64,000 bases of DNA. Origin: Corynebacterium pacaense. Lineage in GTDB: Bacteria; Actinomycetota; Actinomycetes; Mycobacteriales; Mycobacteriaceae. Under the pieces are notes generated by a model. That model did not search any database, was not told where the DNA came from, and worked only from the letters and a program-made list of their open reading frames with translations. Each line of letters begins with the position of its first letter. Within the stretch, counting starts at the first letter, position 1. The stretch covers positions 952,708-1,016,707 of the forward strand of contig NZ_LT821239.1 of the NCBI RefSeq assembly GCF_900169525.1. The letters are read 5' to 3'. Both the position numbers and the translations under genes were made by a program. Shown here one piece after another: positions 16,079 to 25,028 of this stretch.

Positions 16079-17022
16079 GGATCGCCATCGACGAGACCGT
16101 GAGCATCTTTCAGGGTTCGCGGGGTGCGGACAGCGTGCATCGATACGACCTGCCCGCGGAGGGCATCGTCGAGGGGTGGGCGATACCCGCGATGGTGGAA
16201 CAGACCAGGGATCTCGCGGAATCCTGGCCGGAGGTCGAGGTTGACGTCGCAGGCGATGGGCCCGCAGCCGAGATCCTCATCCGCACCCTTGCCGCGCAGG
16301 GGGTCACCGCCAGGAGGGAGGAGGTCGAACCGGTGGCGGCCGGTGAGCCGGTTCCGGTCCGGCGGCCCACCCACGGCAGGAGGGGTACACGGCACCGGGG
16401 GATCAGCGCCCTGCGGCTGGTGCTCTCCCTCGGCCTGGTCTGCGGTATCGCACTGACCTGGTTTCTGGTCGGCGGAATGAACGGCAGGTCCCCGGCCCCG
16501 GTTGTGCCCTTGGTGCCGGCCACGCAGGCGGCGGGGCCGGGGCCGGTCGCGGTGAGTTCCGCGGCGGAGGCGTCGACAAGCCCGGTGGCACCGGCGTCGG
16601 TGGTGCTCATCGACGGGGACATCCAGATCGAGGCGCCCTTCGGCAGCGAGCTGCGCGCCGGGATCGTCACCGGTATCGATGCCGATCTCCGGGTCCATCT
16701 GGCGCTGGATCCGGTGGTCGGGGATGAGCGGCGGACCAGGGATGCGCTGCAGGCGATGATCGATGAGGATCCGACCCTGGAGCTCGCCACGGGTGCGGGT
16801 GTTCGCGGGGTGCTCGCCCCGATCAGCTATGTCGAAAGGCCCGGAGACGGCTCGATCGTCACCTGGACCACCTGGTTCGATGCGGGGCGGCGGGTCAGCG
16901 TCGGATGCCATTCGCGGCGTGAGCCGCACCCCTCGCATGATTCGGCATGTGCCGGAATCGCCGAGTCGCTGACGGTCATCGAGGGCAGTGGCGGGGAATT
17001 TCCCGGAATCAGGGAACCGTAG
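16075..17022 (+). CDS. Type VII secretion-associated protein, Rv3446c family
   Basis: A 315-residue protein translationally coupled to eccC by an ATGA overlap. Its place between eccC and the WXG100 genes equals that of Rv3446c in the mycobacterial ESX-4 locus. The N-terminal about 100 residues are cytosolic. One membrane segment lies near 112-134 (ALRLVLSLGLVCGIALTWFL). An Ala/Pro/Ser linker and an external domain of about 130 residues follow (IQIEAPFGSEL...ADLRVHLAL...WTTWFDAGRRVSVGCHS), typical of the TIGR03931 C-terminal domain. The exact role in ESX-4 is not known to me. Confidence 0.75.
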   Translation: MRIAIDETVSIFQGSRGADSVHRYDLPAEGIVEGWAIPAMVEQTRDLAESWPEVEVDVAGDGPAAEILIRTLAAQGVTARREEVEPVAAGEPVPVRRPTHGRRGTRHRGISALRLVLSLGLVCGIALTWFLVGGMNGRSPAPVVPLVPATQAAGPGPVAVSSAAEASTSPVAPASVVLIDGDIQIEAPFGSELRAGIVTGIDADLRVHLALDPVVGDERRTRDALQAMIDEDPTLELATGAGVRGVLAPISYVERPGDGSIVTWTTWFDAGRRVSVGCHSRREPHPSHDSACAGIAESLTVIEGSGGEFPGIREP

Positions 17023-17150
17023 GGGACCGGGAACAGTCATACATAGACAGAAAAGGAAAACAGCCTTTTCATGGAGATCAAGCCGGGCGCGGGTCATAGC
17101 GCCCCGACTCTCCACCCACACCGTTTTGTTCAAGGAGGGGGGAACCCACA

Positions 17151-17477
17151 ATGTCGAATCTTTTCAAGACCGAATCCGATGTGATGGTGGCCACCGCTGG
17201 CCGCGTCGATGACACCAATGATCAGGTCCAGGGGGAACTGAACCGGCTTCGCGGAGTCGTGGACTCCGTGCGGGGGAGCTGGGCCGGGCAGGCGCAGGTG
17301 AGCTTTGATGAGCTCATGTCGAGGTGGAATGCCTCGGCCCGCGAACTGCAGGAGGCGTTGCAGTCCATCTCGGACAACATCCGCAGCAACGCCAGATCTT
17401 TCGAGAACACCGAAACCGACAACGCTCAGGCCTTCAACGCCGTCGGCGGTGGCGCCGGAGCCGGCCTCGCGTTGTAA
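17151..17477 (+). CDS. esxU: WXG100-family ESX-4 substrate, EsxU-like
   Basis: A 108-residue helical hairpin protein with the Trp-x-Gly turn as SWAGQA near residues 43-48, typical of small secreted WXG100 proteins that form heterodimers. An AAGGAGGGGGG ribosome-binding site precedes the ATG. By position (first of two WXG100 genes before rplM) it corresponds to EsxU. The Gly/Ala-rich C-terminus replaces the usual secretion signal YxxxD/E, which I do not see. Confidence 0.8.
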   Translation: MSNLFKTESDVMVATAGRVDDTNDQVQGELNRLRGVVDSVRGSWAGQAQVSFDELMSRWNASARELQEALQSISDNIRSNARSFENTETDNAQAFNAVGGGAGAGLAL

Positions 17478-17515
17478 GAGCACCCACCTACGATTCCCGA
17501 AGGAAACCATCAGAT

Positions 17516-17806
17516 ATGGATATGATCCGCTATGAATTCGGCGCGATTCAGGGCGCCGCCACCGACATCAATTCGACCTCCGGTCGCATCAACTCACTGC
17601 TCGACGGACTCAAATCCCAGCTGCAACCCATGGTCGCCAGCTGGGAGGGCTCCTCCGCGGAGGCCTACAACGAGGCCCAGCTGAAATGGGACCGCGCAGC
17701 GGCGGAGCTCAACACCATCCTCGCCACCATCTCCCAGACCGTCGAGCGTGGCAGTGAGCGGATGAGCGACGTGAACAGGATGGCCGCCAACAGCTGGGGC
17801 GCCTGA
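17516..17806 (+). CDS. esxT: WXG100-family ESX-4 substrate, EsxT-like
   Basis: A 96-residue protein with the turn motif SWEGSSAEAY near residues 42-51, flanked by two helices. I start at ATG 17516 because AAGGAAA lies 9-10 bases upstream; ATG 17522 is also possible. It lies 38 bp after esxU, so the two are probably co-translated and form a heterodimer, as other ESX pairs do. Secretion through ESX-4 here is doubtful given the truncated EccC. Confidence 0.8.
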   Translation: MDMIRYEFGAIQGAATDINSTSGRINSLLDGLKSQLQPMVASWEGSSAEAYNEAQLKWDRAAAELNTILATISQTVERGSERMSDVNRMAANSWGA

Positions 17807-17960
17807 GTACAGTGCGCCGTGGCGCCCTGTGCGTGCATTCCAGATCGCCTCGTTTCCAATCCACGTCCCGAGGCACACCAGCACCCCGTGATCAGGGGCG
17901 CACCCACAGCCACGCCATGAGGGCCGCATCCGGGTCCCCGGACCCTCGGACACGCGGTCC

Positions 17961-17985
17961 AGCCTCCCCCTCCCCGGGGGAGGCT
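17961..17985. terminator. GC-rich hairpin after the ESX-4 genes
   Basis: A perfect 10-bp stem (AGCCTCCCCC / GGGGGAGGCT) with a 5-nt loop, followed by CTCGCCGTTT. The T-run is short, so termination strength is uncertain, but it separates esxT from the rplM promoter region. Confidence 0.6.
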
Positions 17986-18004
17986 CTCGCCGTTTCACCG
18001 GGTT

Positions 18005-18034
18005 TTGGGCTTTCGGCCGATCAACCTGTAGGCT
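18005..18034 (+). promoter_or_regulatory. Possible rplM-rpsI promoter
   Basis: TTGGGC (18005-18010) and TAGGCT (18029-18034), 18 bp apart, resemble a vegetative actinobacterial promoter. It would leave a leader of about 145 nt before rplM, which is common for ribosomal-protein operons. Within 17807-18184 I see no gene. Confidence 0.35.
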
Positions 18035-18184
18035 TCATTGTTTGTATATGGAGTCCGTGCGCGTCCCCCAGTGGGATCGCGGGGACAGCAGGACATTTCG
18101 GGTCACCACCGGCCGCCGAGATGGATCCCTCCGCATGCGTTCATGGCTGGCAGTTCTAGACAGACTTATATTTAAGGAGTCATT

Positions 18185-18628
18185 TTGTCTACTTACCACC
18201 CGAAGAGCGGTGACATCACCCGCAAGTGGTACGTCATCGACGCCACTGACGTGGTCCTCGGTCGTCTGGCCACCCATGCCGCCGACCTCCTTCGCGGCAA
18301 GGGCAAGCCCCTGTTCGCGCCCAACGTTGACTGCGGTGACCATGTCATCATCATCAACGCCGACAAGATCGCCGTCACCTCCAACAAGCGTGACCGTGAA
18401 ATGCGCTACCGCCACTCCGGTTACCCGGGCGGTCTGAAGTCCATGACCCTGGGTCGTTCCCTGGAACTGCATCCGGAGCGTGTGATTGAAGAGTCCATCG
18501 TCGGCATGATGCCGCACAACAAGCTGACGAGCGCATCCGCAAAGAAGCTGCACGTTTTCGCAGGCTCGGAGCACCCCTACGCGGGTCAGCAGCCTGAGAC
18601 CTACGAGATCAAGAAGGTGGCCCAGTAA
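18185..18628 (+). CDS. rplM: 50S ribosomal protein L13
   Basis: 147 residues with the family features [17 protein letters not shown] near the start and [27 protein letters not shown] near the end. L13 is an early-assembling protein of the large subunit. Translation starts at TTG 18185, with AAGGAG at 18173-18178. The stop TAA shares its last base with the rpsI ATG. Confidence 0.97.
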   Translation: MSTYHPKSGDITRKWYVIDATDVVLGRLATHAADLLRGKGKPLFAPNVDCGDHVIIINADKIAVTSNKRDREMRYRHSGYPGGLKSMTLGRSLELHPERVIEESIVGMMPHNKLTSASAKKLHVFAGSEHPYAGQQPETYEIKKVAQ

Positions 18629-19176
18629 TGTCCGAGCCGATCCAGAACGAGAACGTAGAGAGCAACGTCGCCGACGCCGCCGATATCGCCGCAGCTGTTG
18701 CCGCAACCGAGGAGTTCACCAACACCATCGGTGAGGCAATCGCGGTCCTCGAAGAGGAAGAGGCCATCGCCGCCACTCCCCTCGAGTTCGAGGGTGCCAT
18801 CCAGACCGTTGGCCGCCGTAAGCGCGCCATCGTCCGCGTCCGCCTTGTCGCCGGTTCCGGCGAGTTCAAGTGCAACGGCCGCACTCTGGAGGAGTACTTC
18901 CCCAACAAGCTGCACCAGCAGCTGATCAAGGCCCCGCTGGTGCTTCTTGGCCGCGAGGACCAGTTCGACATCCAGGCAAACCTGCAGGGTGGCGGACCGA
19001 CCGGTCAGGCCGGTGCCTTCCGTCTGGCCATCGCCCGTGCGCTCAACGCCTACAACCCGGCTGAGCGTCCGACCCTGAAGAAGGCCGGATTCCTCACCCG
19101 TGACGCCCGTGCGGTTGAACGTAAGAAGGCCGGTCTGCACAAGGCACGTCGTGCCCCGCAGTACTCCAAGCGTTGA
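18628..19176 (+). CDS. rpsI: 30S ribosomal protein S9
   Basis: 182 residues. The C-terminal about 130 residues are canonical S9 ([20 protein letters not shown]..., ending [12 protein letters not shown], whose tail contacts P-site tRNA). An N-terminal extension of about 50 acidic and Ala-rich residues is usual in corynebacteria and mycobacteria. The start overlaps the rplM stop, so the pair is translationally coupled. Confidence 0.97.
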   Translation: MSEPIQNENVESNVADAADIAAAVAATEEFTNTIGEAIAVLEEEEAIAATPLEFEGAIQTVGRRKRAIVRVRLVAGSGEFKCNGRTLEEYFPNKLHQQLIKAPLVLLGREDQFDIQANLQGGGPTGQAGAFRLAIARALNAYNPAERPTLKKAGFLTRDARAVERKKAGLHKARRAPQYSKR

Positions 19177-19193
19177 TTCTTCACCGCTTCGCA

Positions 19194-19243
19194 ACAACCC
19201 GTTCCACCCTGCTCAACAGGGCTGGGGCGGGTTGTCCGCTTTT
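19194..19243. terminator. Terminator after rpsI
   Basis: Nested stems CAACCCG / CGGGTTG (19195-19201 with 19228-19234) and CCCTG / CAGGG are followed by TCCGCTTTT. Confidence 0.6.
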
Positions 19244-19337
19244 CAAGCCAGGGCACCCGCGGTCGGTATCATCGACGGACGGCGCGTAGACGGGTGTGAA
19301 CTTCGGGCCCGGGGGCACGGCGTGCATAATTGAACGC

Positions 19338-20681
19338 ATGACTCGACTCTTTGGAACCGACGGTGTCCGCGGACTGGCCAACAAAACACTCACGGCCGGA
19401 CTCGCCCTCAAACTCGGGGCAGCCGCCGCCCAGGTGCTCACAGCGGATATGCGCAGCTCGGGTCGGCGCCCCACCGCCATCATCGGCCGGGATCCCCGCG
19501 TCTCCGGTGAGATGCTGGCCGCGGCACTGGCCGCAGGGATGGCCAGTCGCGGAGTGGACGTGCTCAGGGTGGGGGTCATCCCCACCCCGGCCGTGGCCTT
19601 CCTCACCGATGACTACGGTGCCGACATGGGCGTGATGATCTCCGCCTCCCACAATCCGATGCCGGACAACGGCATCAAGTTCTTCTCCGCCGGGGGCCAC
19701 AAGCTGCCCGACGAGGTGGAGGATGAGATCGAGCGGGTGATGAACGGTCTGCCGGAGGAGGGGCCCACCGGTCACGGCATCGGCCGTGTCCTGGAGGAGG
19801 CGGCCGACGCCAGGGACCGCTACCTTCACCATCTGGCGGGTGCGGTGCAGACGCGTCTCGACGGCATCACCGTGGTGGTGGACACCGCAAACGGTGCCGC
19901 GAGCGAGGTGGCGCCAAAGGCCTATGAGGCCGCCGGTGCCAGGGTCATCGCCATCCACAACAAGCCGAACGCCTACAACATCAACGATAAGTGCGGATCC
20001 ACCCACATCGATCAGATTCAGGCCGCGGTGGTTGAGCACGGAGCGGACCTCGGCCTCGCCCACGACGGTGACGCCGACCGCTGCCTGGCCGTGGACAGCG
20101 AAGGCAACGTCGTCGACGGGGATCAGATCATGGCGATCCTCGCCATAGCGATGAAGGAGAACGGTGAGCTGCGCAAGAACACGCTCGTAGCCACCGTCAT
20201 GAGCAACCTGGGACTGCAGCTGGCCATGGACCGGGCAGGCATCGAAATGCGCACGACCAAGGTCGGTGACCGTTACGTGCTGCTCGACCTCAACGAGGGG
20301 GGCTACAGTCTCGGCGGCGAGCAGTCCGGCCATATCGTCCTCCCCGATCACGGCACCACCGGTGACGGAACCCTGACCGGGCTCTCCCTGATGGCGCGGA
20401 TGGCTGAAACGGGCAAGTCACTGGCGGAGCTGGCGCAGGCCATGACCGTGCTCCCCCAGGTCCTGATCAACGTACCGGTATCGGACAAGTCGATAATCGT
20501 CAACGATCCGACGGTGGTTACAGCCATAGAATCCGCTGAGACGGAACTGGGTGATACCGGCCGCGTCCTGCTCCGGGCCTCCGGCACGGAGGAACTCTTC
20601 CGCGTCATGGTCGAGGCCGCGGACAAGGAACAGGCCCGGAAGGTCGCCGGACGCCTCGCCGCTGTCGTCGCGGAGGTGTAG
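19338..20681 (+). CDS. glmM: Phosphoglucosamine mutase
   Basis: Interconverts glucosamine-6-phosphate and glucosamine-1-phosphate for peptidoglycan precursor (UDP-GlcNAc) synthesis. The 447 residues start [12 protein letters not shown], the family's N-terminal signature. The phosphoserine loop is [13 protein letters not shown] (Ser104), the metal loop is HDGDADR, the sugar loop is GGEQSGHI, and the phosphate-binding C-terminus is [15 protein letters not shown] use ATG 19338 rather than the upstream in-frame ATG 19296, because the family starts at MTRLFGTDG. Confidence 0.97.
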   Translation: MTRLFGTDGVRGLANKTLTAGLALKLGAAAAQVLTADMRSSGRRPTAIIGRDPRVSGEMLAAALAAGMASRGVDVLRVGVIPTPAVAFLTDDYGADMGVMISASHNPMPDNGIKFFSAGGHKLPDEVEDEIERVMNGLPEEGPTGHGIGRVLEEAADARDRYLHHLAGAVQTRLDGITVVVDTANGAASEVAPKAYEAAGARVIAIHNKPNAYNINDKCGSTHIDQIQAAVVEHGADLGLAHDGDADRCLAVDSEGNVVDGDQIMAILAIAMKENGELRKNTLVATVMSNLGLQLAMDRAGIEMRTTKVGDRYVLLDLNEGGYSLGGEQSGHIVLPDHGTTGDGTLTGLSLMARMAETGKSLAELAQAMTVLPQVLINVPVSDKSIIVNDPTVVTAIESAETELGDTGRVLLRASGTEELFRVMVEAADKEQARKVAGRLAAVVAEV

Positions 20682-20790
20682 ATTCCCCACAAAAACCCGG
20701 TGTGAGGGAACCTCCGACCTCTCGGGGCAGTCCAATGTGTTGTAAGGCGAGTATCGCTGTCGTGCTCGCACCGACTGCACAGGGGGTTTC

Positions 20791-21114
20791 ATGTCCGGAT
20801 TCGAGCTGAACGTGGAAGAGGCACTCACCAATCTCAGGGGCCTGTTGAAGGAGACCACGGCACAAGGTGAGCTCCACCAACAGCAGGTACCGCACTATCG
20901 GGCGGTGGACGCAGGACGGGGGTTCGCCGACCGTGGCGCACTGGTCGCGGCGATGTTTACACAGCTGCACCACGGTGGTGGCCAGCGCCTGGGTAATCTC
21001 GAATCGACGGTGTCCAGTGCCATTTCGCAGGTGGAGCGCTACATGCAGGCTGAGTCGGCCTTCGCCAGGAGTGTGGAGGGCATCGACGAGACGGTCAAGG
21101 AGACAACCGCATGA
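20791..21114 (+). CDS. Small helical protein, first gene of an unrecognised three-gene operon
   Basis: A 107-residue, mostly helical protein starting after a GGGGG ribosome-binding site. It has the size and two-helix look of WXG100 proteins, but no Trp-x-Gly turn (the middle reads LHHGGGQRLGNLE). It lies about 110 bp after glmM and overlaps the next gene by four bases (ATGA). Closeness to the ESX-4 genes and the size suggest an ESX-like helper or substrate; that is an inference without motif support. Confidence 0.6.
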   Translation: MSGFELNVEEALTNLRGLLKETTAQGELHQQQVPHYRAVDAGRGFADRGALVAAMFTQLHHGGGQRLGNLESTVSSAISQVERYMQAESAFARSVEGIDETVKETTA

Positions 21115-22658
21115 GCAGCAGCGCACCCATGGACCTCTACCGCGAGGCGGTCGCCCTGCTCACCGCGGCGGGCCGCGGACTCTACCGGGGACCGGCCGTC
21201 TCCCCGGACGCCCTGGATGAGGCCTACCTCAGTGTGCAGGATCTGGATACCGCACAGCTGAGGATCGGGGGCAGGGCCGCCTCGGGGGATTCCGACGGTA
21301 CCGGTGTCGGGGGACTGGCCGGCATGGCAAGGGAGCTGCTGTACTCGGTGGCGGGGGGAACGATCGCCGGGGTGCTCTGGGATATCGCCTCGGACTGGTT
21401 GGGAAACCGCGAGGACGTCAGGGGGATAGAGGACGCGACGGGGAAGGCCGCTGATGCCATCGACTCCACCGTCGAGGAAACCTCCACCGGCATCGAGAAG
21501 ATGATGGGGGAGCTGCTCGAGGTCGTCCGGATGATCGCGGAGATGTTGGAGAACACCGACCCGGAGGAGGATCCGGGCTTCTTTTCCGACTGTGTGTGCC
21601 AGGGTGCCGAGCTCATCGACTCCGGGGCCGAGATGGCCCGGGAGGTGTGCGTCGAGCGCGACCGGGCCATCCGTGACTGCTATGACCGTCTCATAGAGCA
21701 CGGTCGACAGGTGTGCGCGAGATCCGCGGTCGAGGCACCGGTGGATGCGGAGAACTGCGAATCGACCACCGCGCCCACATCCCACGCCACATCTGCACCC
21801 GCAGCAGGCGCCTCCGCGCCAGAACCAGAACCAGCACCAGCACCTGGATCCGTTCCCGCGCCCCCGACCACCTCGACCGCCGCGACCGGGGCAGGCGAAG
21901 CCCCCACAGCGGGGGCCACCTCCACCGCAGCGGAAAAGGTTCCACCTGCCACCACACCGGCATCGACGGTGACCGAGGTGAGTTCCGGGGAGCCGCAGCC
22001 AAAAACAGGGGACAGCTGCGCGTCCCCGCGACCCGATACGGAGGGACGGTCATGTGAGACAGAATCCTCCACCGATTCAGGGAAGAAGACCGATTCCGGC
22101 CCCGGGGAGTGCGTGTCAATAGCTGAATCCGAGAACTGCATCCCGCACCCGGACCCGGGGACGGAATCTGAAGAGAACGTGGACATCGGTCACCTGATCA
22201 TCGGAGCGGTGGGGATAGGGCTTCTCGCCGCCGGTGCCGGTGCGATATGGCAGTTCGTGGAACAGGCGGTGGCGGAGGCCCTGCAGGTTCCGGAATCGGC
22301 TCCCGTGCCGGAGCCCGCCGGTGTCCCGGAACCCGCGCCGAAACCGGCCCCCACCGCGGAGTCGGACCTGGCCGGTGTCCCGGAACCCGCGCCGAAACCG
22401 ATCCCCACCGCGGAGTCGGACCTGGCCGGTGTCCCGGAACCCGCGCCGAAACCGGCCCCCACCGCGGAGTCGGACCTGGCCGGCGTCCCCGAGCCCGCGC
22501 CGAAACCGATCCCCACCGGTGAGGCCCAGGCGGTTCCCGCATCCGACAAGGCACCGGATCCCGCACCCGACAAGGCACCGGATCCGGCGCCGCAACCGCC
22601 TCCTGCACCGGAGCATGGGACAACGGACACCCCTGTGCGGAAAGCAGGGAACTGGTAA
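21111..22658 (+). CDS. Repeat-rich membrane/surface protein of unknown function
   Basis: 515 residues. A helical N-terminal domain contains a hydrophobic stretch near 64-96 and an acidic region with paired cysteines (SDCVCQG, REVCVERDRAIRDC, RQVCARS). An Ala/Pro/Thr/Ser-rich low-complexity linker follows from about 215. A membrane segment lies near 360-382 (LIIGAVGIGLLAAGAGAIW). Four 18-residue repeats beginning GVPEPAPKP come next, with a Pro/Ala/Asp-rich tail. The proline-rich part may span the cell wall. It overlaps the genes before and after it, so the three are translationally coupled. I do not recognise the family. Confidence 0.65.
   Translation: MSSSAPMDLYREAVALLTAAGRGLYRGPAVSPDALDEAYLSVQDLDTAQLRIGGRAASGDSDGTGVGGLAGMARELLYSVAGGTIAGVLWDIASDWLGNREDVRGIEDATGKAADAIDSTVEETSTGIEKMMGELLEVVRMIAEMLENTDPEEDPGFFSDCVCQGAELIDSGAEMAREVCVERDRAIRDCYDRLIEHGRQVCARSAVEAPVDAENCESTTAPTSHATSAPAAGASAPEPEPAPAPGSVPAPPTTSTAATGAGEAPTAGATSTAAEKVPPATTPASTVTEVSSGEPQPKTGDSCASPRPDTEGRSCETESSTDSGKKTDSGPGECVSIAESENCIPHPDPGTESEENVDIGHLIIGAVGIGLLAAGAGAIWQFVEQAVAEALQVPESAPVPEPAGVPEPAPKPAPTAESDLAGVPEPAPKPIPTAESDLAGVPEPAPKPAPTAESDLAGVPEPAPKPIPTGEAQAVPASDKAPDPAPDKAPDPAPQPPPAPEHGTTDTPVRKAGNW
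22320..22535 (+). repeat. Four tandem 54-bp coding repeats
   Basis: Units at 22320-22373, 22374-22427, 22428-22481 and 22482-22535 each encode 18 residues of the type GVPEPAPKP-[A/I]-PTAESDLA. Units 1 and 3 carry Ala and units 2 and 4 carry Ile at position 10. The last unit diverges at its end. The near identity of the DNA suggests recent duplication and likely copy-number variation between strains. Confidence 0.9.
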
Positions 22659-22942
22659 TGAATGGGGAGTACCAGGAATTTCTGGCCAGGTTCCGTGAGC
22701 GCACCGCCGTTCAGTTCGCGGAGTTCGAGAAGGCGGTGGACAAGGCCAGGACGCGGGCCTCACAAGCCGCACAGGCCCTGGAGGCCTCAAAGGCAGCTGA
22801 GGCCGCGAAGGCGGAAGAGCCGGGCCACGGTGTGTCGACACCCACCGAGGGGGCCGTGGCGGCGCAGGGATACCCGCGCCCCAGGCACGCCCGGAGGATG
22901 GGTGGAACAGGTCCGGTGCAGTCGATCCTGAGGCGGGGCTGA
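22658..22942 (+). CDS. Small Ala/Lys-rich helical protein, last gene of the three-gene operon
   Basis: 94 residues. The first about 55 form a likely coiled coil (YQEFLARFRERTAVQFAEFEKAVDKARTRASQAAQALEAS region), followed by a Gly/Pro/Arg-rich tail. ATG overlaps the previous stop by one base. No signal peptide or known domain. It probably works with the two upstream proteins. Confidence 0.55.
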   Translation: MNGEYQEFLARFRERTAVQFAEFEKAVDKARTRASQAAQALEASKAAEAAKAEEPGHGVSTPTEGAVAAQGYPRPRHARRMGGTGPVQSILRRG

Positions 22943-22957
22943 AGGGGTGAGCGGCTA

Positions 22958-23812
22958 CTACCGGTTCATGAACGCCAGTGGGGAATCCTCCTGCGGATTG
23001 GCCCGCTCCCGAAGTTCCGCCCCCCAGTAGGAGTGCACCTTCCTCGCCACCGCATCGGGGTCGGAGAAACCGCTGTACTTCTTGTTTCCGGCCAGCTGAT
23101 GCAGCAGGAACCCGGTGAGCAGTCCGCGGACGGTTTCCTGCCCGGAAGTCTGGGGGCGGCCGATGCCGACCATTAGCTTGAACACGGTGTCCTCGGAGAA
23201 TCCCTGCTGATTGAGATTGTCCAGCTCGCGGTAGCACACCGGCCCCGCCCAGTTGGCTGCAATTTTTGCCGGGTCACCGGCCTCGAGGAATCCGTTCTTC
23301 GCCGCCCCGATCACCAGCCCCGGTGCCTGCACCGACCGTGCCGCATCGCGTGCGGAGGGTGAGGTGGGGGCGGGGAAGATCGCCCCCACCGCCTTGACGG
23401 TCGTGCGGTTGGCCGAGGCGAGGATGGCCGCCCCGGCGCCCATTCCATGACCGGCGACGCCGAGTTTCTGGGGGGAGACCGTGGCGTTTCCGGCGCCGAG
23501 TTTGACCCCCGCCAGGATCTGCAGGCAGGACTCCAGGTCCGCGGCCAGACCCCGGTGGCTGGGCATGAAACCCTTCTCAGTATCGGGGGCGGCCACAACA
23601 ATTCCCCAACTGGCCAGGTGCCGCAGTGTCTGGTGGTAGAACCTGATGGATTTCATCCAGTCATGGCCGAAGGCGACGCCGGGAAGCCCGTTACCCTCGG
23701 CGGGGGTGTAGACCTTGCCGGGGATTCCCGCATAGTTGAGGTCCCCGACGAGGACACGGTGGGGACCGCGCTTGGACAGCTTGGACAGGTGTTTGTTCAG
23801 ATTCTCAGCCAC
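22958..23812 (-). CDS. Alpha/beta-hydrolase-fold protein lacking the nucleophile serine
   Basis: The protein looks like a dienelactone-hydrolase/chlorophyllase-type alpha/beta hydrolase (GVAFGHDWM, VVAAPDTEKGF, LGVAGHGMGAGAAILASAN). At the nucleophile elbow the usual G-x-S-x-G reads G-H-G-M-G, so the serine is replaced by Gly. I start at GTG 23812 (VAENLNKHLSKLSKRGPHRVLVGDL), because the longer frame overlaps alr and is unlike the family; this start is not backed by a good ribosome-binding site. It converges with the three-gene operon and diverges from alr. A catalytic role is doubtful; a binding role is possible. Confidence 0.7.
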   Translation of the reverse strand: MAENLNKHLSKLSKRGPHRVLVGDLNYAGIPGKVYTPAEGNGLPGVAFGHDWMKSIRFYHQTLRHLASWGIVVAAPDTEKGFMPSHRGLAADLESCLQILAGVKLGAGNATVSPQKLGVAGHGMGAGAAILASANRTTVKAVGAIFPAPTSPSARDAARSVQAPGLVIGAAKNGFLEAGDPAKIAANWAGPVCYRELDNLNQQGFSEDTVFKLMVGIGRPQTSGQETVRGLLTGFLLHQLAGNKKYSGFSDPDAVARKVHSYWGAELRERANPQEDSPLAFMNR

Positions 23813-23927
23813 GTGTTCAAGGATAGTGGAAGACAGGTCGTGACAAACCCCGAAGCCGATCCCGGTGCCGTCCGGCCCCCGTGGGCAATCGCTGCGTGCC
23901 TGGGCGGCGGTGGCACAATGGTAAAGC

Positions 23928-25028
23928 ATGAATCTCCTGCGCACCCGGATTGATCTCGATGCCATCGCCCACAACACCCGCGCACTCAAGGCCATGGCCG
24001 GGCCGGTGGCGCTGATGGCGGTGGTCAAGGCCGATGCCTACAACCACGGGGTCGACCGCGTGGCCCCGGTCATGGCGACCAACGGGGCTGATGCCTTCGG
24101 CGTCGCCACGCTCGGGGAGGCCCTGCACCTGCGCTCACTCGGACTCACCCAGCCGATTCTGTGCTGGATCTGGTCACCTGAGCAGGACTTCCGCGCCGCG
24201 ATCGATGCCGGCGTCGATCTGGCGGTCATCTCCACGCGCCACGCCCGTGCGCTTGTCGACGCCTCCGCCGGCACCCCGGTGCGGGTGAGTGTGAAGGTGG
24301 ACACCGGACTGCACCGCTCCGGTGTGGACGAGGCCGACTGGGAGGAGGTGTTCACCCTGCTCCGCGACTGCCCCGGCATTGAGGTCACCGGATTGTTCAC
24401 GCACCTGGCCTGCGCCGATGATCCCTCTGATCCGGAGACCGACCGCCAGGCGGAGAGCTTTTCCAGGGCGATCGGTCTGGCGCGGGATCTCGGACTCGAG
24501 GTTCCGGTCAACCACATCTGCAATTCCCCGGCGGCGCTGACCCGCCCGGATCTGTATCACGGGATGATCCGCCCCGGGGTGGTGCTCTACGGCCTGGAAC
24601 CGGTTCCGGGTCTGGATCACGGTTTGCGCCCGGCGATGAGCTGGGTGGGTGACATCACCGTGGTCAAGCCGATCCGAGCCGGTGAGGCGACCTCCTACGG
24701 ACTGACCTGGCGGGCGGAGGAGGACGGCTTTCTGGCCGTCGTGCCCGCCGGATACGCCGACGGTGTCCCGCGCATGGCCCAGGGAAGGATCCGGGTCGGT
24801 ATCGGAGGGCGGTTCTACGATCAGGTGGGAAGGGTGTGCATGGATCAGTTCGTTGTCTCCCTGGGGTCGAATCCGCACGGGGTGACCCCCGGCGATGAGG
24901 CCGTGATCTTCGGTGAGGGGGGCATGAGCGCCAGCGAGCTGGCGGCGAGCCTGGGAACCATCAACTATGAGGTGATCTGCCGGCCGACCGGCAGGACCGC
25001 CCGTGAGTACGAGGGGCAGGGCAGATGA
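23928..25028 (+). CDS. alr: Alanine racemase
   Basis: A PLP enzyme that makes D-alanine for peptidoglycan. 366 residues. The PLP lysine is Lys34 in AVVKADAYNHG and the second catalytic base is Tyr257 in TSYGLTW. HICNSPA, MIRPGVVLYG and VGRVCMDQFVV are also typical. ATG at 23928. The stop overlaps tsaE (ATGA), linking D-alanine synthesis with t6A synthesis as in other actinobacteria. Confidence 0.97.
   Translation: MNLLRTRIDLDAIAHNTRALKAMAGPVALMAVVKADAYNHGVDRVAPVMATNGADAFGVATLGEALHLRSLGLTQPILCWIWSPEQDFRAAIDAGVDLAVISTRHARALVDASAGTPVRVSVKVDTGLHRSGVDEADWEEVFTLLRDCPGIEVTGLFTHLACADDPSDPETDRQAESFSRAIGLARDLGLEVPVNHICNSPAALTRPDLYHGMIRPGVVLYGLEPVPGLDHGLRPAMSWVGDITVVKPIRAGEATSYGLTWRAEEDGFLAVVPAGYADGVPRMAQGRIRVGIGGRFYDQVGRVCMDQFVVSLGSNPHGVTPGDEAVIFGEGGMSASELAASLGTINYEVICRPTGRTAREYEGQGR

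Noticed and set aside
16045..17151. Open frame of 368 codons antisense to the Rv3446c-like gene
   Set aside because: Arg/Pro-rich shadow of a high-GC gene, without ribosome-binding site or domain.
17812..18159. Open frame of 115 codons before rplM
   Set aside because: It covers the hairpin and probable promoter of rplM and encodes Arg/Pro/Ser-rich sequence without a ribosome-binding site.
19269..20351. Open frame of 360 codons antisense to glmM
   Set aside because: glmM on the other strand is unambiguous; the frame is an antisense artefact of GC-rich codon use.
22320..22535. Regular repeats as a possible CRISPR array
   Set aside because: The units are contiguous, without spacers, and in frame within a proline-rich coding region.
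22116..23237. Open frame of 373 codons antisense to the repeat protein
   Set aside because: Arg/Pro/Gly-rich shadow spanning two genes and their gap; repeats reflect the sense-strand units.
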